Positions 23,948 through 35,539 of a stretch of 64,000 nt of DNA are shown here, piece after piece. Below the pieces are notes generated by a model. It was not told the origin of the DNA, did no database searches, and saw only the letters and a list, made by a program, of their open reading frames with translations. The stretch spans positions 94,881-158,880 of the forward strand of contig VWYX01000121.1 in assembly GCA_013396525.1 (NCBI GenBank), written 5' to 3'. This DNA comes from Chaetorhynchus papuensis. Lineage: Eukaryota > Chordata > Aves > Passeriformes > Rhipiduridae. Both the position numbers and the translations under genes were made by a program. Numbering within the stretch: the first letter of the stretch is position 1; every line of letters begins with the position of its first letter.

Positions 23948-26827
23948 GTACTTTCACACTCAGTGAATGCAAACAGGTTGTCCTTTAGAGGTGAGGATTA
24001 CAGGGTTACAGAGAAGGTCTCCACAGACTTGTGTCCTGACACATCCATGCAATCATACCTGAAGTTTAACCCTCTGGAGATGACTGTGGTAAAGAGTAAT
24101 TTATAAATATTTTAAATTGGGACCAACTTAAGATACTGGCGTTTTCAAACGCCAAAATACGTTAGTCTTATTAGGATCTTTTTGTTCTGTGATTTGTCTG
24201 ATTATGGAGCCTTGGATGTACAGACTGAATCAGCACAACGTTTTTCCTATCACTCCTGAAAGTTCTAACCGAGTACATTCTTACTCATGAGTACAGTTTG
24301 AAAGGGAATTTCACTGTTGCTGCCACTCCAGGTATAAGGGCAGTGTACTTGTAAACATTTAATTACCTCCTTTGTAAAACCTGAACTAATGTTTTATAGG
24401 AAAAATCAAACCACGATGTTTCTGGAGAGGAGCAAGTTAAGACTTTTATTGCTTTTATTTTATTTCCAGCAGTGCCTAATATCTAAATGACATAGATTTA
24501 AACCAATTCCAAAAGCTTTTGACTTGAGTAGGCCATGCCAACCATTTTACCAACAATCTTTTCCTTCCACACCTATATTTTTTCCAGTCATGTGAAATAT
24601 GCTGTGTTTGGTATTAATTTTCTGTAATTCCATCTTTTCTCAACCATCTTTTTCAACCATCTTTTCTCCTGAACACCATCCTTTGTACCTGGCTAATAAC
24701 TTAAAGTAGTATGAAAATGTAAGCAGTTAATGTCTGTTCCCAATGTTTATCAAGAGTCCTTTTGGTTTATAGACACCCACACATGGTCTCCTTTTGTAAA
24801 AAGAGTAGTTTTTCCTTTAAGCCCTCATACGCTGTTTGCTAAATTCTCAGCGAGCTGAGGGGTTTACACCAGCAGGATGGATACACATAGTCCTCTGAAA
24901 GCTGCCATTATAGCAATTCATGAATGTGGGTAACAGAGTGGTAAAGGCACTGTGAGTTCCAAAATACCTCTGCATCTTGGATCTTAAAGCTTTCCTAAAA
25001 CACTCTGTCACTGCAGTTTTGACTTCACTATCAGTAACAAAATCACAAACATTATGTTACCTCGACAAACTGCTGGAAGACCTGTTAGGAAAATTCTTTA
25101 AGCCTCTCAGTCTGTAATGTCTGAACTTCATTTCTTTCAGCAAAAAATTCTTTGAAAGGTCTCTGAGCCTTCATTGTCCGTCTTATCTGCTGACCTTAAA
25201 CCCCAGGAACACCATATATATAATGTACTTGAAACTACAGCTGTGCTTGGAGAATCGTTGTGTACCCAAACAGGGCTTCCCTTTGTGCAGCCCCACGAAA
25301 TACTTCTGTCTGCTTTAAAATGTACTTGTGCTGCCTTGTGTGGAGGCCAACAGTCTGCTTGTTAGGTGGTCAAAGCCTCACTACATTCATTTGGCTTTTC
25401 AAAACACAGAGTTCACTCCTCCCAAAATTGTTACCAGGTCAGTACAAAATTTTCTTTAACAGGAACATTACTGTAGCCAGCACCAGGGTTTATTAGGCTT
25501 CTTGAAGGAGGATGAAAGATCTGCTGAGAAGAACTTTCCTGAGAAACAAACCCTTGGAAAAGATGGTTGGAGCTTCTCTTCTTGCAGCCAGAAGAAAGGG
25601 GAGCAGGAGGTTCTGTCTGTGTGCAGCTTGAGGAACAGAAAGGACATTTGGGACTTTGTTTGCTTTGATCCTGCAAGGAAAGACCAGTGGTTAATACTGA
25701 GTTGGGAGGAATTGGGCCTCTTGTTTGTCTTGATTGGAAAGAAAGGGACTTCAGGATTTGGTAGGACTAAAAACATGTCCAAACCCTTTACTTTTCACAC
25801 AAACTTCACACAAGAGGAAAGAAGTAGATTTCACCTAATGATGTTGAGATGTCTGCATTACCTCTTATGATTGCCTAATTCTTTTCATTACATACTATTG
25901 TTTTCTTCTGTCCATAATTCTGCCAAATTTCTGTGATTTGGGATTAAATTTTCTTTGCTTGCACTCTGCCAGTCCCTGCGTACTTGTAAAGAGAGGCAAG
26001 ACTTCCCTGTGAGCCAAGTTAGAAAAGGCTTCGGTGATCTTTCAACATTTTTCTATAAATCTTCACCATTTTCATGCTTTTGAGCAGGTATTCAGTTTGT
26101 CATGAGACATGATCTGGGAATAAGGAAGGGTTTTTGTTGCCTCATCAGAGTGCACGTGGATCAGAACAAGATAGGGAGAACTTCACTACTTTTTTCTGTC
26201 ATGGGCCTGGTCTCTCAGAAGTGGTGATTCATCTTAGGCATCTCAGATTTTGGTTCTCTGATTTGAGACATGTGAAGGAAGCTGGGAACCAGAAAAATTT
26301 TTAACAGTGTCACCATTTAAAAAATCTTCATTTAAGGTAAAACAAAACTCTTCCAAAATATTCCTGAATCCTGCTCAGTATTTCCTTCTCTGCTACAATA
26401 TTTTAATTCAGTTTTTGATGTAGAAATTGACCTACCTATTTAGCTTTTTCCTTTAGCTATTTTGATTTATTTTTATATGTATGTATTTTATTCTGTGAAA
26501 AAAGAACCTGTCTTCACTTGATGTTATTCCATTGCCAATTACATATGAGCATTTATCTGTCTATGTGTGTGCTTACTTAAAATTAAGTGTCTTAAAGTAT
26601 TTAACGAGATTGCTGTTTAAAGAATCGTAAGCATGCCTATCTCAATACTTGAGGATAAGAAACCTTAATTCTTTTTGTTCATGTATTTGCCCTGAAAGTA
26701 GAACTTCTTATAAAGTGAGAGAAGTGTTGTTGGGCCTGCCAGGGAATCAGCTTTCCAAATCTCAGCCTGAACTCTGACAGGAAGAAATAAAATAATGAAA
26801 TATCCTCTACAAGTTGGTCTGAACAAG
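23948..26827. other. Unannotated sequence
   Basis: Contains an 18-bp palindrome at 24137-24154 (tggcgttt, two-base centre tc, aaacgcca). Opposed frames of 122 (plus, 25502-25870) and 104 (minus, 25468-25782) codons overlap over the same bases, and neither has a recognised domain. No mobile element is identified. Confidence 0.4.
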
Positions 26828-26843
26828 TGTATATATATATACT
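26828..26843. repeat. Short (TA)n microsatellite
   Basis: A tgtatatatatatac run, too short to be classed as anything else. Confidence 0.7.
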
Positions 26844-29800
26844 ATTTTTTTCTTTTTCTGCATAAGAAAACTGATTTTAAAACTAGCATTTTGGCTTTGA
26901 CTACATCATCTTCTTATTCTTAAACACCTCTCTTGACTAGCAAAAGCCATGTTTAGGCTTGGAAAAAAAGGATTGCAATTATGTAAATCTTTCAATCCTA
27001 TATAAATACAGCCTATCTTCAGAAGATTGTTAAATCTCTCTCAGTTGCAGAAGTGGTGCTCATCAAGCCAGGAAACAGCTATAATGTTATGACCAAGCTC
27101 AAACTAAAACTCATAATTCAAACTCTGACTATTGGATATGAATTTATTAAAGATGTCACAAATTTTTTAGGGTAAAAATAAACAATGATATTCAATGGTT
27201 TTTTTGTTTGAAATTTCAAATAAATCTGAAGTAGTACAAATATTCAATGGACAGAAAAGTAGAGATTTCATCCTGGAACTAGTAACTGTTAATTATTTGT
27301 CTCCATGAGATAAAAAGAACATCTGAAACTTGTTTTCAAACTCTTTTGCTGATCCTGGATAAAGGCCCTTTTATGTTTTACAATACTTTTTAGGGAGGGG
27401 GCATTGTAATAGTAAATGAGATAGACAGCTAGTTCTGAGACTTTCATTATACCATCATGTTGAGAGATCATCAAAAGAGGCACATGGAGTATTTGAGTCG
27501 TGTTACCATTTTGTACATCACCTCCTTTCTTGGTACTTCACAGGTTCACTTCAGGCTGTCTCTCTCTCTGGCTGCCGACCTACCAGAAATGTTTATATTT
27601 TGGATGCTTCAGAGCTACCATTCTTCAAAATTGCCTGTAGCTCCATTTGCTCATTTCTACATGCAACGGGAAGACAGACTCTAATTTTCACCCTGTTATG
27701 TGTACATTTGCTTGTTGTTTGTATTTGTTGTACTTCTATTCTGGGCTTTCATCCAATACCTTTTATTAACATTTTTTCTTGGCTGTCTTTCCCATTCCAC
27801 ATCCTATTTTTAATTTATTTTTATTTTTAACTTATTTCAACACTTGTATTTTTTTTATCACGCCCTGCAGTCTTTTTTTCACTGTTTACTGGAGCTATTT
27901 CCTTCACAACTTTCCTCAGCAAAGTCTCCATGTCCCAATAACAATGTTTCATTTAAGCTCTCTAAAGAATTTTTTTGCATCATCAACCACTAACACAGGA
28001 TCTCCCTGTCCTAAAGCTTTGAAATGGAGTGTATTCAGCATAAAAGTCAGTTTTGGTGTCTAGGGATTTAGTTTGCTTTGAACAGAAATAGGGTGCTAGG
28101 CTTGTTTAGTGCAGCCCTTTTCCACCTCCTAGCAGGGTACTGGGAAAGCATTGCAGCTGAGCCTGGCACACTGGTGATACATTTTTGTATTTGTACTACT
28201 GGTCTGAAAGGTCCAGTTCAGTTTCCCTTCAGATTTAGAGAGCTGGAGAGACAGATTGGTCCCACAGCTACACTTTTAACCATCTCTGATTAACCTCCAT
28301 CTTCTATTAGGGTCTCGTTCCATTTCCTCATGGACTAGGAAGAAGCCATGGGGAGTTGAAACCCTGTGATCTGGAAGACTTTGGTCAACAGGCATGGAAA
28401 GTTATGAGGTCCCTGTGTACTGGGGGCTGTTTCATCCTGACATGTGTCTAACAAACCCTTCTTCACAGAGATGGTCTTCTTGAGAGGTGGCAACCATGGA
28501 GGCTGCTGTCCTCCACAGAAGCACTGTCCTTGTGACCTGACTGCCTCAGCCACCTTTTTATGCTCTGGAGACATTTCCATGGATGGGATGGTACAGATAC
28601 TGTTGCACTTCAGGTCCTCCTTCTGTCCCAAATCCCTGCTTTGGCTGGCTGAGTCTGACTTGCAGAAGCTGTGTCAGAAGCCTGGCCAAACCTTGGTCCA
28701 CATGATACAGGTCCAAGCATTACAGAGGCCTTTGCTGTTGATTCACTCTTGCTGTTTAATTAGGGCCCCCAAAGTGCCTTGGTGTCCGACTCCTACCCCA
28801 TGACTCGATCAACCACTTCTGCTCCAGTCTGGTGGGAGCCACACTGTGCACTGGGGAGAGCTAGGTAAAAAGGGGGCTTTTCAATCACTCTGTCTCTTCA
28901 AATTACAAGGGTAAAACAAGTCAAGAAGTCAAGGGAGCAAGTCAATGGAAGGTTCTGGAGCACGTTAAGTAGAAAGAGTTGCTCAGCATGCATTCAGCAA
29001 CCATAAACAACTAAAGCAGGAGGTAACTGAGGTGGTAACAAACCTCTGGTTTCCTGTCACTAACATATATTTGAGAAAGGTAAAGATACATGTTTTTAAG
29101 AAAATTCTGTAATTGTGCCATGGGAATTGCAGGGTACTGCCAGAGCAGTGGCTGAGAGCAGCACACAGTGTGCCAGAGATCTAATAGCTGACAATCAATG
29201 AGGAAACCAAGATGTAGCAGAGCAAACCATCATTCCAGGTAAAAGATGTATAAGCTTTGTTTTTTTCACCTTTCTCTTTATTTTGTGATTCCATGTGTCC
29301 TGCTTCTGGAGGGGAGATGTCGCAAGAGTTTGGGCCACCATGGCAGCATTTTCCTTCTTAGCAGTTGTTTGTCTAGTCCAGGATGAACATCATTGTCACC
29401 CATCAAAAGCCTGACCAAGCTTGAGATGAAGGTATGAGCAAATTCACTAAGTTTTAATCTGGGCAAGACAGAGCTGGTGCTGAAGAAGGAATCTGCAGGA
29501 ACATGTATACTCTGGGGGAAGAGAGATTTCATTTCTTGGTGATCATTTGCCTGTTTTTCCACGAAGCACTGGCAGTACAGGAGTGTTTATGACCCTTTGT
29601 GCATCTTGAGAGAGGTGTGGTGAGATAGGCATTGCCTTACTGATTTCTAGAGTGGAGTATTTCCTCTTGCTGGGCATATCCTTGGGGCTGCCAGGGAAAC
29701 CACTAGAAGGTATGCCAGCTGAGATGTGCCATCCTGGGGCAAAGCACTTCCCAGGGCTGTGTCTACACTAGCACAGCTCAACAGTACTGCTTGTGTGGAG

Positions 29801-31959
29801 TGCAGCAGTCAAATGGTCTGAAATCTACCTCCTTCATTTCTTCTTTCTCCCCAGGACAGAAGAGGTCAACAGGCACTTGAAGAGGGATTCCCCAGGTTTA
29901 ATTGTTCAGCAGTTTCTAGCAAGACACTTTCAGTGGAAGACTCTTGACTCCGGAGTTCCCTTCTAAGGAAGCCCAGAAAGGGTTTATTGACCTGTGGGGC
30001 ACAGCCAGGCTTTCACCTGAAGGAGAAATGGAAAAGTTGGTTTTGTTTTGAAATTACACACAGAGAAAGGAGAAAACCATTGTGAAGCGGTGATTTGGTG
30101 AACTTTGTGCATCAATTCTGTGTTAAGCACATATTATACACGAAATGGAAATTGAATGATTGGTAACACAAGCTGCATCTTAACTCCCCGCCTCCATTGT
30201 CTAGTTTGTTTTGAGCCCACAGTTTTTAAATACGGGATTCATTTGCTGTTCCCTGTATTCCTTTGCCTATGATACTACCACCCCTAAAGACACAGACTCT
30301 CAAAAACAGAACAAGAAAACAACTGAGTGTCTTATCCCCACTTGCCATTCCATTAGATTGTGGTTTGGACAATGGTATTAAAAATCACTTTACACCATGA
30401 ATGTTGGCAGACAAATAGGTTTCATGACCTGGGTGACCGTGATGTCCCAATTTGAATAGAACATTCTGAAATCCACTAGTATTTCATGGACTCCAAATGC
30501 CAAAGAGTGTCAGAAAATCCACTCCTCCCTCATATCTTTCATTACCTCAGCTTATCCACGGAAGAGTCATTCAGTGTAATTTACTCTGTGATGGATAGAC
30601 TACACCAATCTGGTAGCATGCTCTTCTGTTGTGGATCATTACTGAATTAGACATGCAAGCAGAAGAATCTGAATGTCAAGCAATGCCAGAATTTATGATC
30701 TATCGTTTCATCTTGCTTTACGCTTTACAACACAGGCTTGTAAGTAGGTGTATCTCCAGTGACTTCATTAATTTCTGACTTCACTAAAGATTTGTCAAAG
30801 AGACATCCTGCTCTTTCACACTGGCAGAAGCTTACAAACTGCAGTAGACAGCAATCTCATGGTAATACCAATCAAGAATTGGAATCTAATGGAAAACAAT
30901 CCATGCATGTGCCAAAATTAAAGCAGAAAATTTTATTTTCTACAAAAGCAGAAATCTATGTGGAATACAGAAGTAGGCTGGTAGGTTTTTATTTATTTAT
31001 GATTTTATCTGATATTATATTTAAATTATTTCAACTGGCTTTGGTAAATAGTACAGACCCTTTGAGAACCCCTGGGCTACAGTTGAATTGGAGGGCTCAA
31101 AAGTATTTCCAGACTCCTAGGCTGGGATGAAAACTCTACCTGCATTTTGAGTCTGCACTGGAGTGAGATGTATGGCCCCATGGTAACATTGCTTCTCCTC
31201 TAGCAAAGCAACTTCTGAGTGTGGGCTAAAGAGGAACTACACCAAGTTCTGTAAGATGCCCTCTGCAGACAAGAGGTATCCTGCCAGGATGCAGACTTTG
31301 CCAAAACAAATAAGTGCAGAGATGCAAGTTATGGCTGCGTTATTCACGTCATGGTAATGAGAAAATTAAGTTATTTTCAAACCCAGTAACTCGAAGCAGC
31401 TTGAGAGGTGGGATTAAGAAAGAATTAGGGAGAGAACACTTAGAATTACTTCATTAATTATTTTGGATTAGGAAGTACTGCCAAATATCATGCCAGCAAT
31501 GTTGCTTCACATCTGTAAAACAGTTCAGATTTTACATGTCACAATAAAAAGATGTGCATGGAGACGCTCTGACATCTTATGCAGGAAAAGGCATGGTATG
31601 TGCAAGTCAGAATGCCCCCAAATTACTTGTGTTTTAAATTTCCTTTTGCACTGAAACTCCAACTTGACAAGATCCCCCAAAGCCCCATGAAGGGATGGGG
31701 CTACAGAGGTTTGGTTCTGGATTTCAGCAGCTCCTGGCTTTGTAATCTCTACTGATGCCTGTTCTTGGAGCAATTTGCATTCCTAAGTGATTAAGGGATG
31801 CTTTGTCCTTCAGGTTTTGTAGGTCGTTTCATTATTAGAAGCTTGCAATATTTTTGCCAGACTTTCTCTCTGTCTCTTTCTTTCTCTCTTTCTCAGAAAC
31901 AAACAACCGAACTAAAACCAAACCTGATCTTTTTATCTAGGACCTTATAAGAGTCATTG
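26844..31959. other. Unannotated sequence with T-rich stretch
   Basis: The stretch 27690-27870 is T-rich on the plus strand and gives membrane-like chance frames. At 28335-28803 frames of 98 codons (minus) and 119 codons (plus) overlap, but no domain is visible. A CT-rich run sits at 31860-31895. No CR1 or LTR is recognised over these 5 kb, which is a long repeat-poor interval for this window. Confidence 0.4.
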
Positions 31960-32240
31960 GTGAGATCAGAAACTTTAATGGAGCTGTTTATTGTAGTTCA
32001 AATAATCTCTAGCAGCATCTTCCTGGAGCTATAACAATGGAAGGGTATTTTATAGCTTTGAGCATAATAGTGTCATACGGAAAAAAAGAAAACCTCATTA
32101 TCGCAAACTCTTTATCAGACTTAAAGAGCACACTAGAGAGACATTTATATATTTTTTTTAACTCAATACTTAATAAAAACAGAAATAGACCAAAGAACAA
32201 TCTTTACCTAAATTACCGAGCCTCCTGGATTCTTACCTCT
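31960..32240. promoter_or_regulatory. Candidate conserved noncoding block
   Basis: Unique AT-rich sequence with dense varied motifs: tgtttattgtagttcaaat near 31985, agctataacaatggaaggg near 32026 (an AACAATGG SOX-type core), gcataatagtgtcatacgg near 32061 and tttatcagacttaaagag near 32110. A plus-strand frame of 160 codons (32037-32519) runs through and beyond it. Its Lys/Asn/Ser/Leu-rich sequence has no recognisable fold, so I do not call it a gene. Confidence 0.3.
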
Positions 32241-32514
32241 TTGTGTTCGAATCCATGCAGACAGTTTGAAAACAAGCCACCACTCCCGACAAGAGTAATT
32301 ATATTAATCTTTGTCCTGGAGGCATACTGCATTTACTCTTTGGTAGTGGAGGAGCCAATCGGGAAACATTGGCAGTTCAAGTTTTCTTTTCAAGAGAAAG
32401 TCCCCCTGTCCTGTACGCTGGTCCTTGGCAGGAGCCCATTGGACACCTGTGCTCCCAAACCTGGCCTGCTAGAAGTGCCCACTACAGATGTCAGAGCTCT
32501 TTTGTTGACTTCCT
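32241..32514. other. Second half of a 160-codon open frame, not recognised
   Basis: The frame 32037-32519 continues here. I see no signal peptide, domain or splice-exon structure, and no related minus frame. It is listed so that the uninterrupted frame is not lost. The likeliest reading is chance. Confidence 0.3.
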
Positions 32515-32710
32515 ATTAGGCACCACTTAATGGATGTGAGCTGAACACAGCTTTGCCTAAGCACTTATCAATAGACAGCAAACATTCTTCTTTCCATGGG
32601 CAAAGGGTCAAACTGTTTTGCCTGGCTGTAAAGCTGTGCCAGATAATTGCTGGTGATTAGCAATTTTAATTACCAGGTGCTAGGGGTCGTTTCTTGTGGA
32701 GCTTTTTTTG
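32515..32710. promoter_or_regulatory. Candidate conserved noncoding block
   Basis: Contains taggcaccacttaatggatg near 32517, gcacttatcaatagacagc near 32560 and ggtgattagcaattttaatt near 32652, followed by accaggtgct (E-box CAGGTG) near 32672. No coding frame and no repeat are seen. The closeness to 31960-32240 suggests one compound element. Confidence 0.3.
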
Positions 32711-34434
32711 CTGTTGTTGTAATTGGGCAGGCTGTCAATAGGTATGGCTTGTTGTACACATGGTGTGTATTTTGCAGCTACATCGAGCATGTTTTAAAGC
32801 AGGTAAAATAAAGTCAGTAGCATAACTCGCTTCTGTTTGCATCTGATCAGCTGCATAGTGCTCCAACAGGTTTTTTGATAAAACTTGTCTGATACAGGAA
32901 TCTTTAATACAACTTGCTAAAGCAGCTTTTAATCCTCTTGTAAACACTTGTATGTACTATTGTTATTGAAGAGAGGCAATGATTTTAAAGTCTTTTCCTG
33001 CTACATTGGTCAAGTTGGAACTAAGCTTGTCAAACATGTTCTACCTCACTGGTTTTGCATGCAGACTTTTAGGGGGTTTTCATAGAATCACAAAACCAAT
33101 AGCACAATTAGCAGCGAACTAATCTTTTCCCATATTCGGCAACAAAATAGGTTCAAAATAAAACTGACACAAAAAACTCTTCTCTGATCTTCCTCACAGC
33201 AGAGAGGAAGTAAGCAACTACAATACTTCAGTGTCTGTTTTTGCTAAAATTTCCATGTATTTCCTTTTACCTCCATTATTCTACATCGCAAGCCTTGCAG
33301 ACATACTGAAGGTCTCTGAAAGCTGAATGTACTATTTACTAATCTACTTGGGTTAGAAGAATAGGCTTGTTCTTTGAGGCAATAAAAAGGATGAATACCT
33401 CTGCATTTCAGACTTCTAGCTCTGTTTTTATTTGTTCTGCAGGAATATCTTGTCGTCTCCCAACTCCCATCATGGCTGTGGTTTTTTTCAGCAATAGCTA
33501 GGCTGCTTGAAGGAGGAGGAGAAGCTCACGAGGAGCTGTGAAACTGTAGTCAGGTCTCTTGTGTCAAAAATTGCAGGTGTCTTAATGCTTGAGATTGCTA
33601 CATTGGTGGTTATGAAGTCCTTCAATATGGCACATTCTGCTGCTACAGATTGTCCATGTTGGTTCACTTTCTGCCACTAGTTAACCTGAGCTTTGATATC
33701 ATTGAAACCTGCACTAAAAATAAAAAGTAATTAGTGCGTGTAGGAAGGTGTCTCTGGGGAAAGATGCCTCGGGGGAGGAAGATGCAGTTCCAGGGTGCTC
33801 CCATCCCATGATTCCATGGCACAGCTACACCCCATGAAAAACACAGAGCGTTCTCGTCTCTGCTAACTCCAGAATCTGTGGACAAGCTACAAACCCTAGT
33901 CCTGACAATACTACAAAGAAAGATGCAAACAATTAAGATTCCTGAGAAGTGGGGCAGCCTGGAGCAGAATACAATTTACTGAAATCAGAATTTGAGAAGT
34001 GGGAGATGTAAAGCCCTGGTAGCAGATGCATCCATTGGGGTGAAAAATGTTGGTCATAGGACTAACACGTGGTCATGATGGATTGATCAGTTTTCACCAA
34101 CAACCTTTGCTTCTAAGCATGAAATCTGATTTTCATTGTAGAAACAAATTTCTTAGCTCACGTATGATGACGTTATTTATACTTCTGTATCTTCAGCTGG
34201 AAACAGACTACTTTTCTTCCTACACTGTATTCTTGTTTGCCTAAAATCACAGGCTGAAGGGAAAGGTTCCTAATGTTGAAAACCACTGATGCCATTTTAA
34301 TTTGGTTTCAACATGGACTTATATTCCCTTTCTTCCTGTCTCCTGAAAACGGCAGTTCAAAAAGATGCGGAAATCAGCACAAGACTGTCTGCTCCCGTTG
34401 CCACAAGAAGTTCACAAAATAGATGTTTTCCTAC
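32711..34434. other. Unannotated sequence
   Basis: No gene or mobile element is recognised. The string catagaatcacaaaacc near 33079 superficially resembles a CR1 start, but no CR1 body follows it. Confidence 0.4.
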
Positions 34435-34439
34435 CTCTG
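34435..34439. repeat. Target-site duplication, left copy
   Basis: ctctg directly precedes the LTR end tgtattggg and is repeated exactly at 35535-35539. Integrases of the ERVL/class III and related retroviruses make duplications of about 5 bp. Confidence 0.75.
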
Positions 34440-35534
34440 TGTATTGGGTTGTCCCTGGCTGGATGCCAGGTGCCCACTAAAGCTGCTCTATCCCTCCTCT
34501 CTACAACTGGATGGGGGAGAGAACATACACTGCAGGATAAAGGCCAGGAGAGATCACTCACCAAATACTGACATGGGCAAAACAGACTCAGACTGGAGAT
34601 ATGTATTGAATTTATTACTAACAAAATCAGAGCAGGATAAGGAGACCTTTCCCCACCCTTCCCTCCTTCCAGCTCTAGCTCCTCCCCCCCAGCAGTGTAG
34701 GGAGACAGGGAAGAGTGGGTTGCTCTCAGTTCATGGCAAGTCGTTTCTGCCACTGCTCAGGGAGAGGAGTCCTTCCACTGCTCCAGCATGGGGTCCCTCC
34801 CATGGGACACAGTTCTCCATGAACTTCTCCAACATCAAACCATCCCACAGGCAATGGTTCTTCACAAACTGATGCAGTGTGGGTCACCCTTCCTCAGGGT
34901 ACAGTCCTTCAGGCACAGCCTGCTCCAGTGTGGGTCCCTCATGGTGTCACAAGTCCTGCCAGGAAACCTGCTCCAGTGTGGGCTCCTCTCTCCATGGGTC
35001 TGCAGGTCCCTACCAGGAGCCTGCTCCAGCCTGGGCCTCCCATGGGGTCACAGCCTCCTCTCAGGCATCCAGCCCTGGCGTGGGGCTTCTCCATGGGCTG
35101 CAGGTGGATCTCTGTGGTGTTCCATGGGCTGCAGGGGCAGAGCTGTCTCACCATGGACTGCCCCGCAGGCTGCGGGTTCCAGGCTCAGCTCCAGCACCTG
35201 GAACACCTCCTGCCCCTCCTTCTCCACTGACCTTGGTGTCTGCAGGGCTGTTCTTCTCACATATTCTCACTCTGCTCTTCTCTGAGCACAATTGCAACTG
35301 CACAATAACATTTTTTTCTTCTTCTTAAATATGTTATCCCAGAGATGTCTCTAAGATGGGCCTGGCCTTGCCCAGCAGCACATCCTTCATGGAGCTGGCT
35401 GTCATTGGCTCTGCTGGACATGAGAGAAGCTTCTGGCAGCTTCTCACAGCAACCACCCCCGTAGCATCCCTGCTACGAAAACCTGGCCATGCAAATCCAA
35501 AACTCCAATATGCCCCAAAAAGCAAAAAGCAATA
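34440..35534 (-). mobile_element. Solo LTR of an avian endogenous retrovirus (ERVL-like)
   Basis: The element is about 1,095 bp and is flanked by identical ctctg duplications. On the plus strand it begins tgtattgggt (LTR 3' end, CA on the minus strand) and ends caata, where the expected TG of the LTR 5' end has apparently become TA. Read on minus there is a U3 with gagaagctgccagaagct, then a TATA-like CATATTTAA (complement of 35325-35333). A GC-rich region of degenerate repeats follows, then AATAAA (complement of 34611-34616) and a short U5. There is no internal retroviral sequence, so it is a solo LTR formed by recombination. It shares layout with the older copy at 2765-3625. The ERVL assignment is from memory of passerine LTRs. 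Confidence 0.85.
34778..35160 (-). repeat. Degenerate internal repeats within the LTR
   Basis: The block ctgctccag followed by a tggg-type word recurs at about 34778, 34920, 34968 and 35021, with weaker copies near 34871 and 35070. Steps are about 48-53 bp where they are clear. These are imperfect tandem repeats inside the LTR and may reflect amplified binding sites or slippage. Confidence 0.6.
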
Positions 35535-35539
35535 CTCTG
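35535..35539. repeat. Target-site duplication, right copy
   Basis: ctctg follows the LTR end immediately and matches 34435-34439 exactly. Confidence 0.75.

Noticed and set aside
33079..33110. catagaatcacaaaacc resembling the start of a reverse CR1
   Set aside because: No CR1 body follows, so the 17-bp resemblance is not enough.
34412..35328. Several overlapping frames of 113-165 codons
   Set aside because: They lie inside the solo LTR, which is GC-rich noncoding DNA with degenerate repeats.
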